Origin: JAGWRA01 sp035534615
Lineage (GTDB): Bacteria > Acidobacteriota > Vicinamibacteria > Vicinamibacterales > CAVVIG01
Assembly (NCBI GenBank): GCA_035534615.1
Contig: DATLRO010000103.1
Coordinates: forward strand, 1 to 5,232
DNA: 5,232 nucleotides
Reading direction: 5' to 3'
A model generated the notes under the pieces. The model worked only from the letters and a program-made list of their open reading frames with translations. It was not told where the DNA came from and did no database searches. Positions 1 to 5,232 of this stretch are shown piece by piece (within the stretch, counting starts at the first letter, position 1; every line of letters begins with the position of its first letter). A program made the translations under genes and the position numbers.

Positions 1-136
1 CATGGCCGGCGCCGCGTACCGCTTCGCGGTGAACGACTACAGCCTGTATCAGACGCTGCTCGTCAAGCCGGGGGGAGGCGCCAGCCGGATCCCGCTGACG
101 AGGGCCGACTGGTACGCGCCGCAGGCGCGCACCTAG
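1..136 (+). CDS. 3' end of an unrecognised gene (5' truncated by window)
   Basis: An open plus-strand frame (codons beginning at base 2) runs from the window edge to a TAG at 134-136 and gives 44 residues. The visible tail contains AYRFAVNDYSLYQTLLVK, a Gly-rich turn (PGGG) and a final stretch with LTRADWY. The alternation of polar and hydrophobic residues would fit beta strands at the end of a larger, probably secreted or beta-rich protein, but no family is recognised. An ATG lies at 2-4, but a 44-residue stand-alone protein is less likely than the C-terminus of a gene starting upstream. The gene converges on the DUF2784 gene, and the two stop codons share the CTAG at 133-136. That the frame is coding is likely; the function is unknown. 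Confidence 0.55.
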   Translation, partial: MAGAAYRFAVNDYSLYQTLLVKPGGGASRIPLTRADWYAPQART

Positions 137-525
137 CGTCCGACGTCCGGGCCGCCCGTCCGTCTCCGGCTGAAGGCCCAGCCGTAGGCGGCGAGATTGA
201 CGACCACGACAATCGTCCCCAGGACGATCTGCACCTCGCGGGTCAGGCTCGCGGGGTACAGAATCGGCATCAGGTAGTGGGTGACGAAGTCGCCGCGATA
301 GGCGGCGACGCCGGCGCGGGTGCGCAGCCAGTTCTCCAGGTCGGTGAGCGGACAGATCCAGCCGCCGAACTCGATGGCCGCGCCCCAGATGGCCGCCGGC
401 ACGTGCACCCAGGCCGCGCGGCGCCAGCGCCACACCAGGAGGCCGCCGGCCACCACGAACGTCGCGAACGCCAGGTGGACGCAGACGACGAGGTCCGCCA
501 GGCGCAGATAGATCTGCGCGATCAT
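133..525 (-). CDS. DUF2784 family small integral membrane protein
   Basis: This is a 130-residue membrane protein that looks like a member of the DUF2784 family, whose function is unknown. Hydrophobic segments lie at about residues 9-32, 40-58, 84-94 (weaker) and 98-118, suggesting three or four membrane spans. Family-like signatures are HLAFATFVV near residue 17, the segment around E52-FGGWICPLTDLENWLR (52-68), and the YRGDFVTHYLMPILYP region (76-91). Charged or polar residues inside these segments (H17, E52, C58, D62, H83) are candidates for a functional site or metal/cofactor contact; this is inference. The ATG at 525-523 overlaps the TGA of the upstream kinase gene (524-522) as ATGA. No Shine-Dalgarno sequence is visible, so translation is probably coupled to the kinase. 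A longer reading of the same frame up to base 921 is only a shadow of the kinase. The basic C-terminal tail (RRR at 120-122) fits a cytoplasmic end. Confidence 0.85.
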   Translation of the reverse strand: MIAQIYLRLADLVVCVHLAFATFVVAGGLLVWRWRRAAWVHVPAAIWGAAIEFGGWICPLTDLENWLRTRAGVAAYRGDFVTHYLMPILYPASLTREVQIVLGTIVVVVNLAAYGWAFSRRRTGGPDVGR

Positions 526-2060
526 GAGCCCAGTGCGGTGGCCGCGGCGCGCGCCACGGCGGCGGCGTCGGCCGAGGCCTCGACACGGTGCCAGCTCACC
601 GGGCCGACGTCGCGGGCCATCTGGCTGGCCAGCACGTCGGTCGTCGCGTCCGACGCGTCGAAACTCCGGCCGCGAATCCGGGCGGCCAGCACGGCGGGCG
701 GCGCCTCCAGCCACAGCCCGGTGAACGGGACGCCGGCGGTGCGGGCCACCGCTTCGATGGCCGCGCGCTCCGCCGGACTGCCGTACACGGCATCGGCGAT
801 GACCGCCTGCCCGGCCCGCAGGCCTTGCACGGCGCGCTCCGCGAGGGTGTCGTAGACGCGCCGGGTGACCTCCGGCGCGTACGCCGACTGGTCGAGCGTC
901 GTCAGCGGCGGCACGCCGCACAGGCTCTTCCGGACGACATCACTGCGCACGATCAGGCCGCCGGGCGGCCGGCCGAGGTCCGGGGCGATGGCGCGCGCCA
1001 GGGTCGACTTGCCGGATCCGGACAGGCCGCCGATCGCCACCAGCCGCGGCGGCGCGGGCCGCAGCAGCGATTCGGCCATCGCCAGGTACTCGCGTGCGCT
1101 CTGGTGGAGCGCCGGGGCCCGGGCCGGGTCCGCCTGGAGGCGGGCGGCGGTCGCGCTGGTCTTCGCGCGGACGGCGGCGCGGCACGCCAGGAACAGCGGC
1201 AGCAGCGGCAGCGCGTCGAAATCCTGCGTGGCCTGGAGGTATTCGTTGCAGACGAGGCTGGCGTGCGCGCGCAGCCCGCGGCGCCAGAGATCCATCAGGA
1301 GGAACGCCAGGTCGTAGAAGACGTCGACGCAGGCGATCTCGTCGTTGAACTCGACGGCATCGAACAGGGTCGGCCGGCCGTCGACGAGGCAGAGGTTCCG
1401 GAGGTGGAGATCGCCGTGACAGCGGCGGACGAAGCCGGCGTGCCGCCGGGCCTCCAGCAGCGCCGCGCGTGCGTCCAGCTCGGCGCGCGAGCGCGCGGTC
1501 ACCCGCTCGCAGGCGCCGCGCTCCAGCACACCGCGCCCCTGCTCCGCGAAGCCGTCCGCGTTGCCGTCGATGACCCAGGCCATGCCGGCCCGCCCGCCAT
1601 GATCGGGCACGCGTGCAGCGGCGGCGTGAAAGGCCGCAATCGCCGCGGCGAGCGGCGCCATCAGCGCCAGGTCGAGCGCGCCGCGCGCGGCCAGGCGATC
1701 GAACAGCGTCTCCTCGTCGAACCGCACCATGACGACGAGCCAGTCGATCGGCGCGCCGCGTCCGTCGATCGCGAGCCGGCCGTCCGGCCCGCGCGTCACG
1801 ACGGCCGTGCCGAGGTAGATCTGCGGCGCGGTCCGGCGGTTCAACGCGACCTCCGCCTCGCAGGCGGCGCGCCGCCGCTCGACGGTCGAGAAGTCCAGGT
1901 AGTCGTACCGGACCGCCCGCTTCAGCTTGTACGCCCGCCCGCCCGCCAGAAACACCACGGCACTGTGCGTGTCGATCCGCTCGACCGACCGCACGCCCGC
2001 ACCGTACGCGGCCGGGTCGGCGAGGAAGGCGAGGACGTCGCGCTGGTCGTCGACGATCAT
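522..2060 (-). CDS. Two-domain kinase: aminoglycoside phosphotransferase-like domain plus P-loop AAA/kinase domain
   Basis: A 512-residue cytoplasmic protein with the COG2187 + COG0645 architecture, often annotated as bifunctional aminoglycoside phosphotransferase/ATP-binding protein. The first domain (about 1-330) has the kinase-fold N-lobe lysines in YKLK (44-47), a CEAEVALNRR helix (67-76) with candidate glutamates E68/E70, the catalytic loop HGDLHLRN (215-222, D217 the expected base, N222 a metal ligand) and the metal-binding Asp in LFDAVEF (D234). The second domain (about 338-512) has a Walker A motif GLSGSGKST (345-353), an RSD motif (372-374), a Walker B-like VIADAVY (420-426) and arginines R461, R463 and R465 in the lid region. 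All expected catalytic residues are present, so it should be active; its substrate is not known, and antibiotic resistance is not implied. The ATG at 2060 gives the family's usual N-terminus (IDTHSAVVFL about 30 residues in); its Shine-Dalgarno is weak. Longer in-frame reading to 2426 overlaps glgX and is rejected. It sits between glgX (70-bp gap) and the DUF2784 gene (ATGA overlap), so it is probably co-transcribed. Confidence 0.9.
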   Translation of the reverse strand: MIVDDQRDVLAFLADPAAYGAGVRSVERIDTHSAVVFLAGGRAYKLKRAVRYDYLDFSTVERRRAACEAEVALNRRTAPQIYLGTAVVTRGPDGRLAIDGRGAPIDWLVVMVRFDEETLFDRLAARGALDLALMAPLAAAIAAFHAAAARVPDHGGRAGMAWVIDGNADGFAEQGRGVLERGACERVTARSRAELDARAALLEARRHAGFVRRCHGDLHLRNLCLVDGRPTLFDAVEFNDEIACVDVFYDLAFLLMDLWRRGLRAHASLVCNEYLQATQDFDALPLLPLFLACRAAVRAKTSATAARLQADPARAPALHQSAREYLAMAESLLRPAPPRLVAIGGLSGSGKSTLARAIAPDLGRPPGGLIVRSDVVRKSLCGVPPLTTLDQSAYAPEVTRRVYDTLAERAVQGLRAGQAVIADAVYGSPAERAAIEAVARTAGVPFTGLWLEAPPAVLAARIRGRSFDASDATTDVLASQMARDVGPVSWHRVEASADAAAVARAAATALGS

Positions 2061-2079
2061 GGGCGATCCCGGCCGCGCG

Positions 2080-2101
2080 GGGCGTCGGCGCGCCGACGCC
2101 C
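2080..2101. repeat. Perfect 22-bp palindrome between glgX and the kinase gene
   Basis: The left arm gggcgtcggcg (2080-2090) is the exact reverse complement of the right arm cgccgacgccc (2091-2101); pairing breaks at 2079/2102. As RNA it would form a 9-bp, almost all-GC stem with a 4-base CGCG loop. It lies 29 bases after the glgX stop codon and 19 bases before the kinase ATG, on the transcribed side of both. There is no T tract on either strand, so it is not a classical intrinsic terminator. It could be a 3'-end stabiliser of glgX mRNA, a partial terminator or attenuator lowering kinase expression, or a dimeric operator. The palindrome is directly visible; its role is inferred. Confidence 0.6.
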
Positions 2102-2130
2102 GCAGCGCGGATGACGCGGGCGGCCGCGCC

Positions 2131-4311
2131 TCATCCGGGCTGGCCGTGCCGGACGCGGCTGTCCCGGTGCCGCGAATGGGCCACCAGAACGGCGCTCGAC
2201 CGCGCCGGCAGCGTGTACCCACGGCCGTCGCCGAGCGCCAGCTCGGCGCCGACGTCGCGGATATCCTCGGGCGGTTCGCGCGAGGTGTCGACCGCCAGAT
2301 GCCAGATGCCCTGCTGCGACACCGGCAGGGCGAAGCGGACGGCCGCCGGGGAGGCATTGAACAGCAGGTACAGATCCGACCCGTCCCCGCCGGCCACCAG
2401 GGCGCCGAGCCGTTGCTCGCCGGCATTGCCCCAGTCGGGCGGCTGCAGCGCCGGGCTGAACCACTGCAGCTCGGCGGCGGTGTAGAACGCGTCGGCCCGC
2501 AACACGCTGTGCGCCTCGCGGAAGCGGATCATGCCGCGCACGAAGGCGTGGACCTCGCGATGCCGCTTCAGCAGCGTCCAGTCGAACCAGCTGATCTCGT
2601 TGTCCTGGCAGTAGGCGTTGTTGTTCCCCCCCTGCGTGCGGCGGAACTCGTCGCCGCCCAGGATCATCGGCACGCCGCGCGAGACGAACAAGGTCACCAG
2701 GAAGTTCTTGATCTGCCGGATCCGGGCGCGCTCCACGGCCGGGTCGCCGGTCGGCCCTTCGACGCCGAAGTTCTCGCTCTCGTTCTGATCGGACCCGTCG
2801 CGGTTGCCGTCGCCGTTCGCCTCGTTGTGCTTGGAGGCGTAGCTGACGAGATCGTTGAGCGTCAGGCCGTCATGCGCGGTGACGAAGTTGATGCTGCTGT
2901 GCGGACTCTTGCCGGTGTGCTCGTACAGATCCGCGCTGCCGGCCAGCCGGCTGGCCAGGAGCCCGAGCTGGCCGGGATCCCCCCGCCAGAACCGCCGCAC
3001 GTCGTCGCGGTACCGGCCGTTCCACTCGGCCCACCGCCGTTCGGAGAAGCTGCCGACCTGGTACGCCCCGGCGGCGTCCCACGCTTCGGCGATGAGCTTC
3101 ACGCCGCGCAGAATCGGGTCCTCGGCAATCCGCTCCAGCAGCGGCGGGTCGGCCAGCAGCCGGCCGTTACGCCCGCGGCCCAGCACCGAGGCGAGGTCGA
3201 AGCGGAACCCGTCCACGTGCATCTCGACGACCCAGTGCCGGAGCGTCTCGAGGAGGATGTCGCGCACGACGGGATGGTTGGCGTTCACCGTGTTGCCGGT
3301 GCCGGTGTAGTCGCGGTAACGCTGCGGGGCCTCCTCGTCCAGAAGGTAGAAGACCGTGTTGTCGAAGCCGCGGAACGAAAACGTCGGTCCCCGTTCGTTC
3401 CCCTCCGCGGTGTGGTTCAGGACGACGTCGAGCACGACCTCGATGTCCGCCTGGTGGAACGCCCGCACCATCTCCCGGAACTCGAGCGTCTGCTGCCCCT
3501 CCCCGCCCGAGCTGCTGTAGGACGCCTTCGGCGCCATGAACGCCACCGGGTTGTAGCCCCAGTAGTTCGTCACCCGCTCGCCCGTCAGCGCGTTGATGCG
3601 GATCTGATCCCGCTCGTTGAATTCCGCCACCGGCATCAGCTCGACGGCGGTCACGCCCAGGTCGCGGAAATACGGGATCTTCTCGATCAGCCCCCGGAAA
3701 GTCCCCGGCGCGGTCACGCCCGCGCTGGGATGAATCGTGCAGCCCCGCACGTGGACTTCGTAGATGATCGTGTCGGACCAGGGACGGTGGAGGGGGCGGT
3801 CGCCCTGCCAGTCGAAGGCTTCGTCCGTGAACACGCACTTCGGCGTCGTCCGCGTGTCGTCGAGCGTGGAGAGCGTGACGTCCGATTCCGGCGCCGCCGG
3901 ATCGTATCCGCGGGCCGCGCTGAAATCCCAGTCGTCGACCGGTGCGATGGCGGTGGCGAACGGGTCGAGCAGCAGCTTGTGCGCGTTGAACCGCTGGCCT
4001 TCGCTCGGACAGTACGGGCCGTCGACGCGGTAGCCGTACAGCTGTCCGGGCCGGACGCCCTCGACCCAGGTGTGCCAGACGTCGCCCGTCCGGTTGCGGG
4101 CGGGATCCAGCACAATCACGCGGGACGGCGCCGCGGCATCGGCGCGGTCGAACAATTCGAGCTGGACGCGGGTCGCGTGGCGGCTGAACACGGCGAAGTT
4201 CACGCCGGCGCCGTGCGCGTGGGCGCCGAACGGGGACGGCCGCCCGTCGCGCACCGCCGTGCGCTCGGACACCGCGATCAGATAGTCGACGAACGACCGG
4301 CGCGCCGCCAT
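2131..4311 (-). CDS. glgX: Glycogen debranching enzyme GlgX (GH13 isoamylase type)
   Basis: GlgX hydrolyses alpha-1,6 branch linkages, mainly on short outer chains left by glycogen phosphorylase, releasing malto-oligosaccharides in the cytoplasm. The 726 residues are somewhat longer than E. coli GlgX (about 657). An N-terminal CBM48-like beta domain (about 23-115) begins at RPSPFGAHAHGAGVNFAVF. The GH13 barrel shows region I DVVLNH (295-300), region II GFRFDLAS (368-375, nucleophile D372), region III IAEAWD (407-412, acid/base E409) and region IV FVTAHD (476-481, D481). Subfamily blocks NYWGYNP (249-255) and GNNNAYCQDNEISWFDW (562-578) are intact, followed by a C-terminal beta domain. The ATG at 4311 is chosen because GGAGG sits 6 bases upstream; an in-frame ATG at 4374 would add 21 residues without family support. 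It is the first gene of the probable glgX-kinase-DUF2784 unit and is divergent from the phosphoribosyltransferase gene. No glgA, glgB, glgC or glgP is in view. Confidence 0.96.
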   Translation of the reverse strand: MAARRSFVDYLIAVSERTAVRDGRPSPFGAHAHGAGVNFAVFSRHATRVQLELFDRADAAAPSRVIVLDPARNRTGDVWHTWVEGVRPGQLYGYRVDGPYCPSEGQRFNAHKLLLDPFATAIAPVDDWDFSAARGYDPAAPESDVTLSTLDDTRTTPKCVFTDEAFDWQGDRPLHRPWSDTIIYEVHVRGCTIHPSAGVTAPGTFRGLIEKIPYFRDLGVTAVELMPVAEFNERDQIRINALTGERVTNYWGYNPVAFMAPKASYSSSGGEGQQTLEFREMVRAFHQADIEVVLDVVLNHTAEGNERGPTFSFRGFDNTVFYLLDEEAPQRYRDYTGTGNTVNANHPVVRDILLETLRHWVVEMHVDGFRFDLASVLGRGRNGRLLADPPLLERIAEDPILRGVKLIAEAWDAAGAYQVGSFSERRWAEWNGRYRDDVRRFWRGDPGQLGLLASRLAGSADLYEHTGKSPHSSINFVTAHDGLTLNDLVSYASKHNEANGDGNRDGSDQNESENFGVEGPTGDPAVERARIRQIKNFLVTLFVSRGVPMILGGDEFRRTQGGNNNAYCQDNEISWFDWTLLKRHREVHAFVRGMIRFREAHSVLRADAFYTAAELQWFSPALQPPDWGNAGEQRLGALVAGGDGSDLYLLFNASPAAVRFALPVSQQGIWHLAVDTSREPPEDIRDVGAELALGDGRGYTLPARSSAVLVAHSRHRDSRVRHGQPG

Positions 4312-4317
4312 AGTCGG

Positions 4318-4322
4318 CCTCC
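4318..4322 (-). promoter_or_regulatory. Ribosome binding site of glgX (GGAGG)
   Basis: Reading the minus strand, GGAGG is followed by six bases (CCGACT) and then ATG at 4311-4309. This is the best Shine-Dalgarno match in the window. It decides the glgX start in favour of 4311 over the in-frame ATG at 4374. Confidence 0.8.
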
Positions 4323-4386
4323 GCAAGGGAAACGAGGGGCCGCCGACGGCCCACCGGGCGCCCGCGGCGGGCATGACCTGAGTATT

Positions 4387-4396
4387 CTTCCGGAAG
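4387..4396. promoter_or_regulatory. 10-bp palindrome CTTCCGGAAG overlapping the phosphoribosyltransferase RBS
   Basis: CTTCCGGAAG is a perfect palindrome lying 8-17 bases before the phosphoribosyltransferase ATG. Its right arm supplies the GGAAG part of the Shine-Dalgarno sequence. It could be a small operator half or simply a by-product of the RBS sequence. It has no loop, so it would not form a stable intramolecular hairpin. Role unknown. Confidence 0.25.
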
Positions 4397-4398
4397 GG
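4392..4398 (+). promoter_or_regulatory. Ribosome binding site of the phosphoribosyltransferase gene (GGAAGGG)
   Basis: GGAAGGG is a purine-rich Shine-Dalgarno-like stretch with a 5-base spacer (CAGCG) before the ATG at 4404. It supports that start codon for the COG1926-type gene. Confidence 0.65.
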
Positions 4399-4403
4399 CA
4401 GCG

Positions 4404-5069
4404 ATGCAAGTCGACGGCTTCCGTGACCGCCGGGACGCCGGACGCCGGCTGGCCGACGCGCTCGCGGGCCGCGGGCCGGCCGCGGCGCCGGCCGTCATCG
4501 TCGGGCTCGCGCGCGGCGGCGTGCCGGTCGCCTACGAGGTCGCCGTCCGGCTCGGCGCGCCGCTGGACGTCCTGGTGGTGCGGAAGCTGGGCGCCCCGGG
4601 CCAGCCGGAGCTCGCCCTCGGCGCCCTCGCGCCGGACGGCGTCCGGGTGCTGAACGCCGATCTCGTGCGGCAGCTCGGCGTGACGCCGCCGGCGCTCGAC
4701 GCCCTCGCCGCGCAGGAGGCGCGCGAGCTCGAGCGGCGGGCACGGCGGTATCGCAGCGACCGCCCGCCCCTCGATCCGGCCGGCCGGACCGCCGTCCTCG
4801 TCGACGACGGCCTGGCGACCGGCGCGTCGATGCGCGCCGCGGTCGCCTGGGCCAGGCGGCGGGGCGCCGCCCGGGTGGTCGTGGCGGTTCCCGTCGCCGC
4901 GCGCCAGGCCGTCGCTCAGCTCGCGCAGGAGGCCGACGACGTGGTGGCGGTCGCGGTGCCGCCGTGGTTCGACGCCGTCGGCGCCTGGTACACGGACTTC
5001 TCGCAGACGTCCGACGCGGAGGTCGTCGAGCTGCTGGACCTCGCCCGCGCCAGGCCGCTCGGCGGCTGA
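4404..5069 (+). CDS. Phosphoribosyltransferase family protein (type I PRTase, COG1926-like)
   Basis: A 221-residue cytoplasmic protein with a type I phosphoribosyltransferase fold. The PRPP-binding signature VLVDDGLATGAS spans 131-142, with the paired aspartates D134/D135 and the phosphate-binding TGAS loop. Other matches to the COG1926 group are GLARGGVPVAYEVA (34-47), VVRKLGAPGQPELALGA (58-74, PPi-loop region with R60 K61) and the C-terminal AVGAWYTDFSQTSDAEV block (191-207). The region 96-120 is a charged helix (AAQEARELERRARRYR). The family is annotated as predicted phosphoribosyltransferases; the accepting base or substrate is unknown, and close homologues are often found beside universal stress proteins. 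The ATG at 4404 has a GGAAGGG Shine-Dalgarno. The gene is divergent from glgX and convergent with the universal stress protein gene. Catalytic motifs are intact and there is no sign of truncation. Confidence 0.92.
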   Translation: MQVDGFRDRRDAGRRLADALAGRGPAAAPAVIVGLARGGVPVAYEVAVRLGAPLDVLVVRKLGAPGQPELALGALAPDGVRVLNADLVRQLGVTPPALDALAAQEARELERRARRYRSDRPPLDPAGRTAVLVDDGLATGASMRAAVAWARRRGAARVVVAVPVAARQAVAQLAQEADDVVAVAVPPWFDAVGAWYTDFSQTSDAEVVELLDLARARPLGG

Positions 5070-5082
5070 TCGGCGCGGCGAG

Positions 5083-5098
5083 GCGGCCGGGCGGCCGG
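5083..5098. repeat. Tandem 8-bp repeat (gcggccgg x2) in the convergent gap; possible weak terminator
   Basis: The unit gcggccgg occurs twice head to tail in the 29-bp gap between two convergent stop codons (5069 and 5099). The same bases can fold as cggcc (5084-5088) pairing with ggccg (5093-5097) around a 4-base loop. There is no T tract on either strand, so any role as a bidirectional terminator is speculative. It may be chance in GC-rich sequence. Confidence 0.25.
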
Positions 5099-5232
5099 TC
5101 ACGGCTGGACGAACTCGTGCTCGGGATGCCGCACGGTCAGCACCGGGCACGGCGCCTTCCGCACGACGCGCTCGGCGACGCTGCCCAGGAACATGTGCGC
5201 CACGGCGCCGCGCCCGTGCGTCCCCAGCACGA
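5099..5232 (-). CDS. Universal stress protein, UspA family (C-terminal end only; 5' part beyond window)
   Basis: The last 43 complete codons of a minus-strand gene end at a TGA (5101-5099). The fragment holds the ATP-binding Usp signature G-x2-G-x9-G-S: the first glycines are in LGTHGRG and the closing GS is in FLGSVAERVV, with exact spacing. It is followed by the typical RKAPCPVLTVR strand and a short tail ending FVQP. The intact motif suggests an ATP-binding Usp, as opposed to the non-binding UspA subgroup. Whether the protein has one or two Usp domains cannot be seen. The gene converges on the phosphoribosyltransferase gene, a common companion of Usp genes in stress-related clusters. Confidence 0.93.
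   Translation of the reverse strand, partial: VLGTHGRGAVAHMFLGSVAERVVRKAPCPVLTVRHPEHEFVQP

Larger units (their letters stand above)
4312..4403. promoter_or_regulatory. Divergent intergenic region between glgX and the phosphoribosyltransferase gene
   Basis: This 92-bp gap separates two divergent starts and must hold the promoters for both if both are locally transcribed. The only AT-richer patch is around 4378-4390 (tgagtattcttcc), with a poor -10-like TATTCT at 4383-4388 on the plus strand; no matching TTGACA-like -35 is seen at the right distance. Two short GC hairpins are possible: gggcc (4337-4341) with ggccc (4348-4352), and gcccg (4360-4364) with cgggc (4368-4372). Such hairpins are common by chance at this GC content. 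Promoter activity is inferred from gene layout, not from a recognisable consensus. Confidence 0.45.

Noticed and set aside
526..921. Extension of the DUF2784 frame to an ATG at 921.
   Set aside because: The added 132 residues are Arg/Gly/Ala-rich shadow sequence of the kinase. The ATG at 525 in the ATGA overlap gives a normal-length family member.
522..2060. The kinase as an antibiotic (aminoglycoside) resistance gene.
   Set aside because: The phosphotransferase-like domain belongs to a chromosomal two-domain family fused to a P-loop kinase. Nothing in the sequence or context (no mobile elements, no resistance genes) supports a resistance role.
588..2114. A 508-codon plus-strand open frame antisense to the kinase gene.
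   Set aside because: Its composition is rich in R, G, A and Q without recognisable domains; the minus-strand kinase has full Walker A and HGDLHLRN motifs, so this is a shadow.
2061..2426. Extension of the kinase frame upstream to an ATG at 2426.
   Set aside because: It would overlap the glgX C-terminus by almost 300 bases and adds shadow-like residues. The start at 2060 matches the usual N-terminus of the family.
2618..2632. A run of seven C followed leftwards by a triplet repeat, a possible slippage or phase-variation tract in glgX.
   Set aside because: On the coding strand it encodes GGNNN of the GNNNAYCQDNE block conserved throughout the GlgX family, and the frame is intact on both sides, so protein conservation explains it.
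4312..4374. Alternative glgX start at the ATG at 4374.
   Set aside because: The extra 21 residues show no family similarity, and the good GGAGG site lies directly upstream of the ATG at 4311.
1927..4653. A 908-codon plus-strand open frame running antisense through all of glgX.
   Set aside because: It is a by-product of GC-rich codon use on the opposite strand. Its translation is low-complexity (rich in R, A, V, P, H) with no family motifs, while the minus strand encodes a complete GlgX with all catalytic regions.
4278..5150. A 290-codon minus-strand open frame antisense to the phosphoribosyltransferase gene.
   Set aside because: Arg/Gly/Pro-rich shadow without motifs; the plus strand has an intact PRPP-binding signature and an RBS.

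Overview
This window is GC-rich (about 70% or more by eye) bacterial chromosomal DNA. It is almost fully coding, with short gaps and several overlapping genes. It contains no rRNA, tRNA, CRISPR array, transposase, integrase or phage gene. The GC content and gene types would fit a high-GC soil or sediment bacterium such as an acidobacterium or proteobacterium, but no marker gene allows a firm assignment.

Layout, left to right. The window opens with the last 44 codons of a plus-strand gene whose product I do not recognise (1-136). Its stop shares a CTAG with the stop of a convergent minus-strand gene. Next is a minus-strand, operon-like run transcribed right to left: glgX (2131-4311, glycogen debranching enzyme), then a 70-bp gap holding a perfect 22-bp palindrome. 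After the gap come a two-domain kinase (522-2060: aminoglycoside-phosphotransferase-like domain plus P-loop kinase domain) and a small DUF2784 membrane protein (133-525), which starts in a 4-base ATGA overlap with the kinase. A 92-bp divergent intergenic region (4312-4403) separates glgX from a plus-strand phosphoribosyltransferase of the COG1926 type (4404-5069). That gene converges, with a 29-bp gap, on the C-terminal end of a minus-strand universal stress protein (5099-5232, cut by the window edge).

How the genes may work together. GlgX removes short branches from glycogen limit dextrins, so the minus-strand unit points to storage-carbohydrate use. The kinase, the phosphoribosyltransferase and the universal stress protein belong to families that, from memory, also recur together in the mycobacterial DosR dormancy regulon. 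The set therefore looks like a stress or starvation survival neighbourhood; this is inference from family membership and gene order. The substrates of the kinase and the phosphoribosyltransferase are unknown. I found no convincing evidence of a wholly new system. The best leads are the glgX-kinase-DUF2784 linkage, the strong palindrome inside that unit, and the stress-type gene company.
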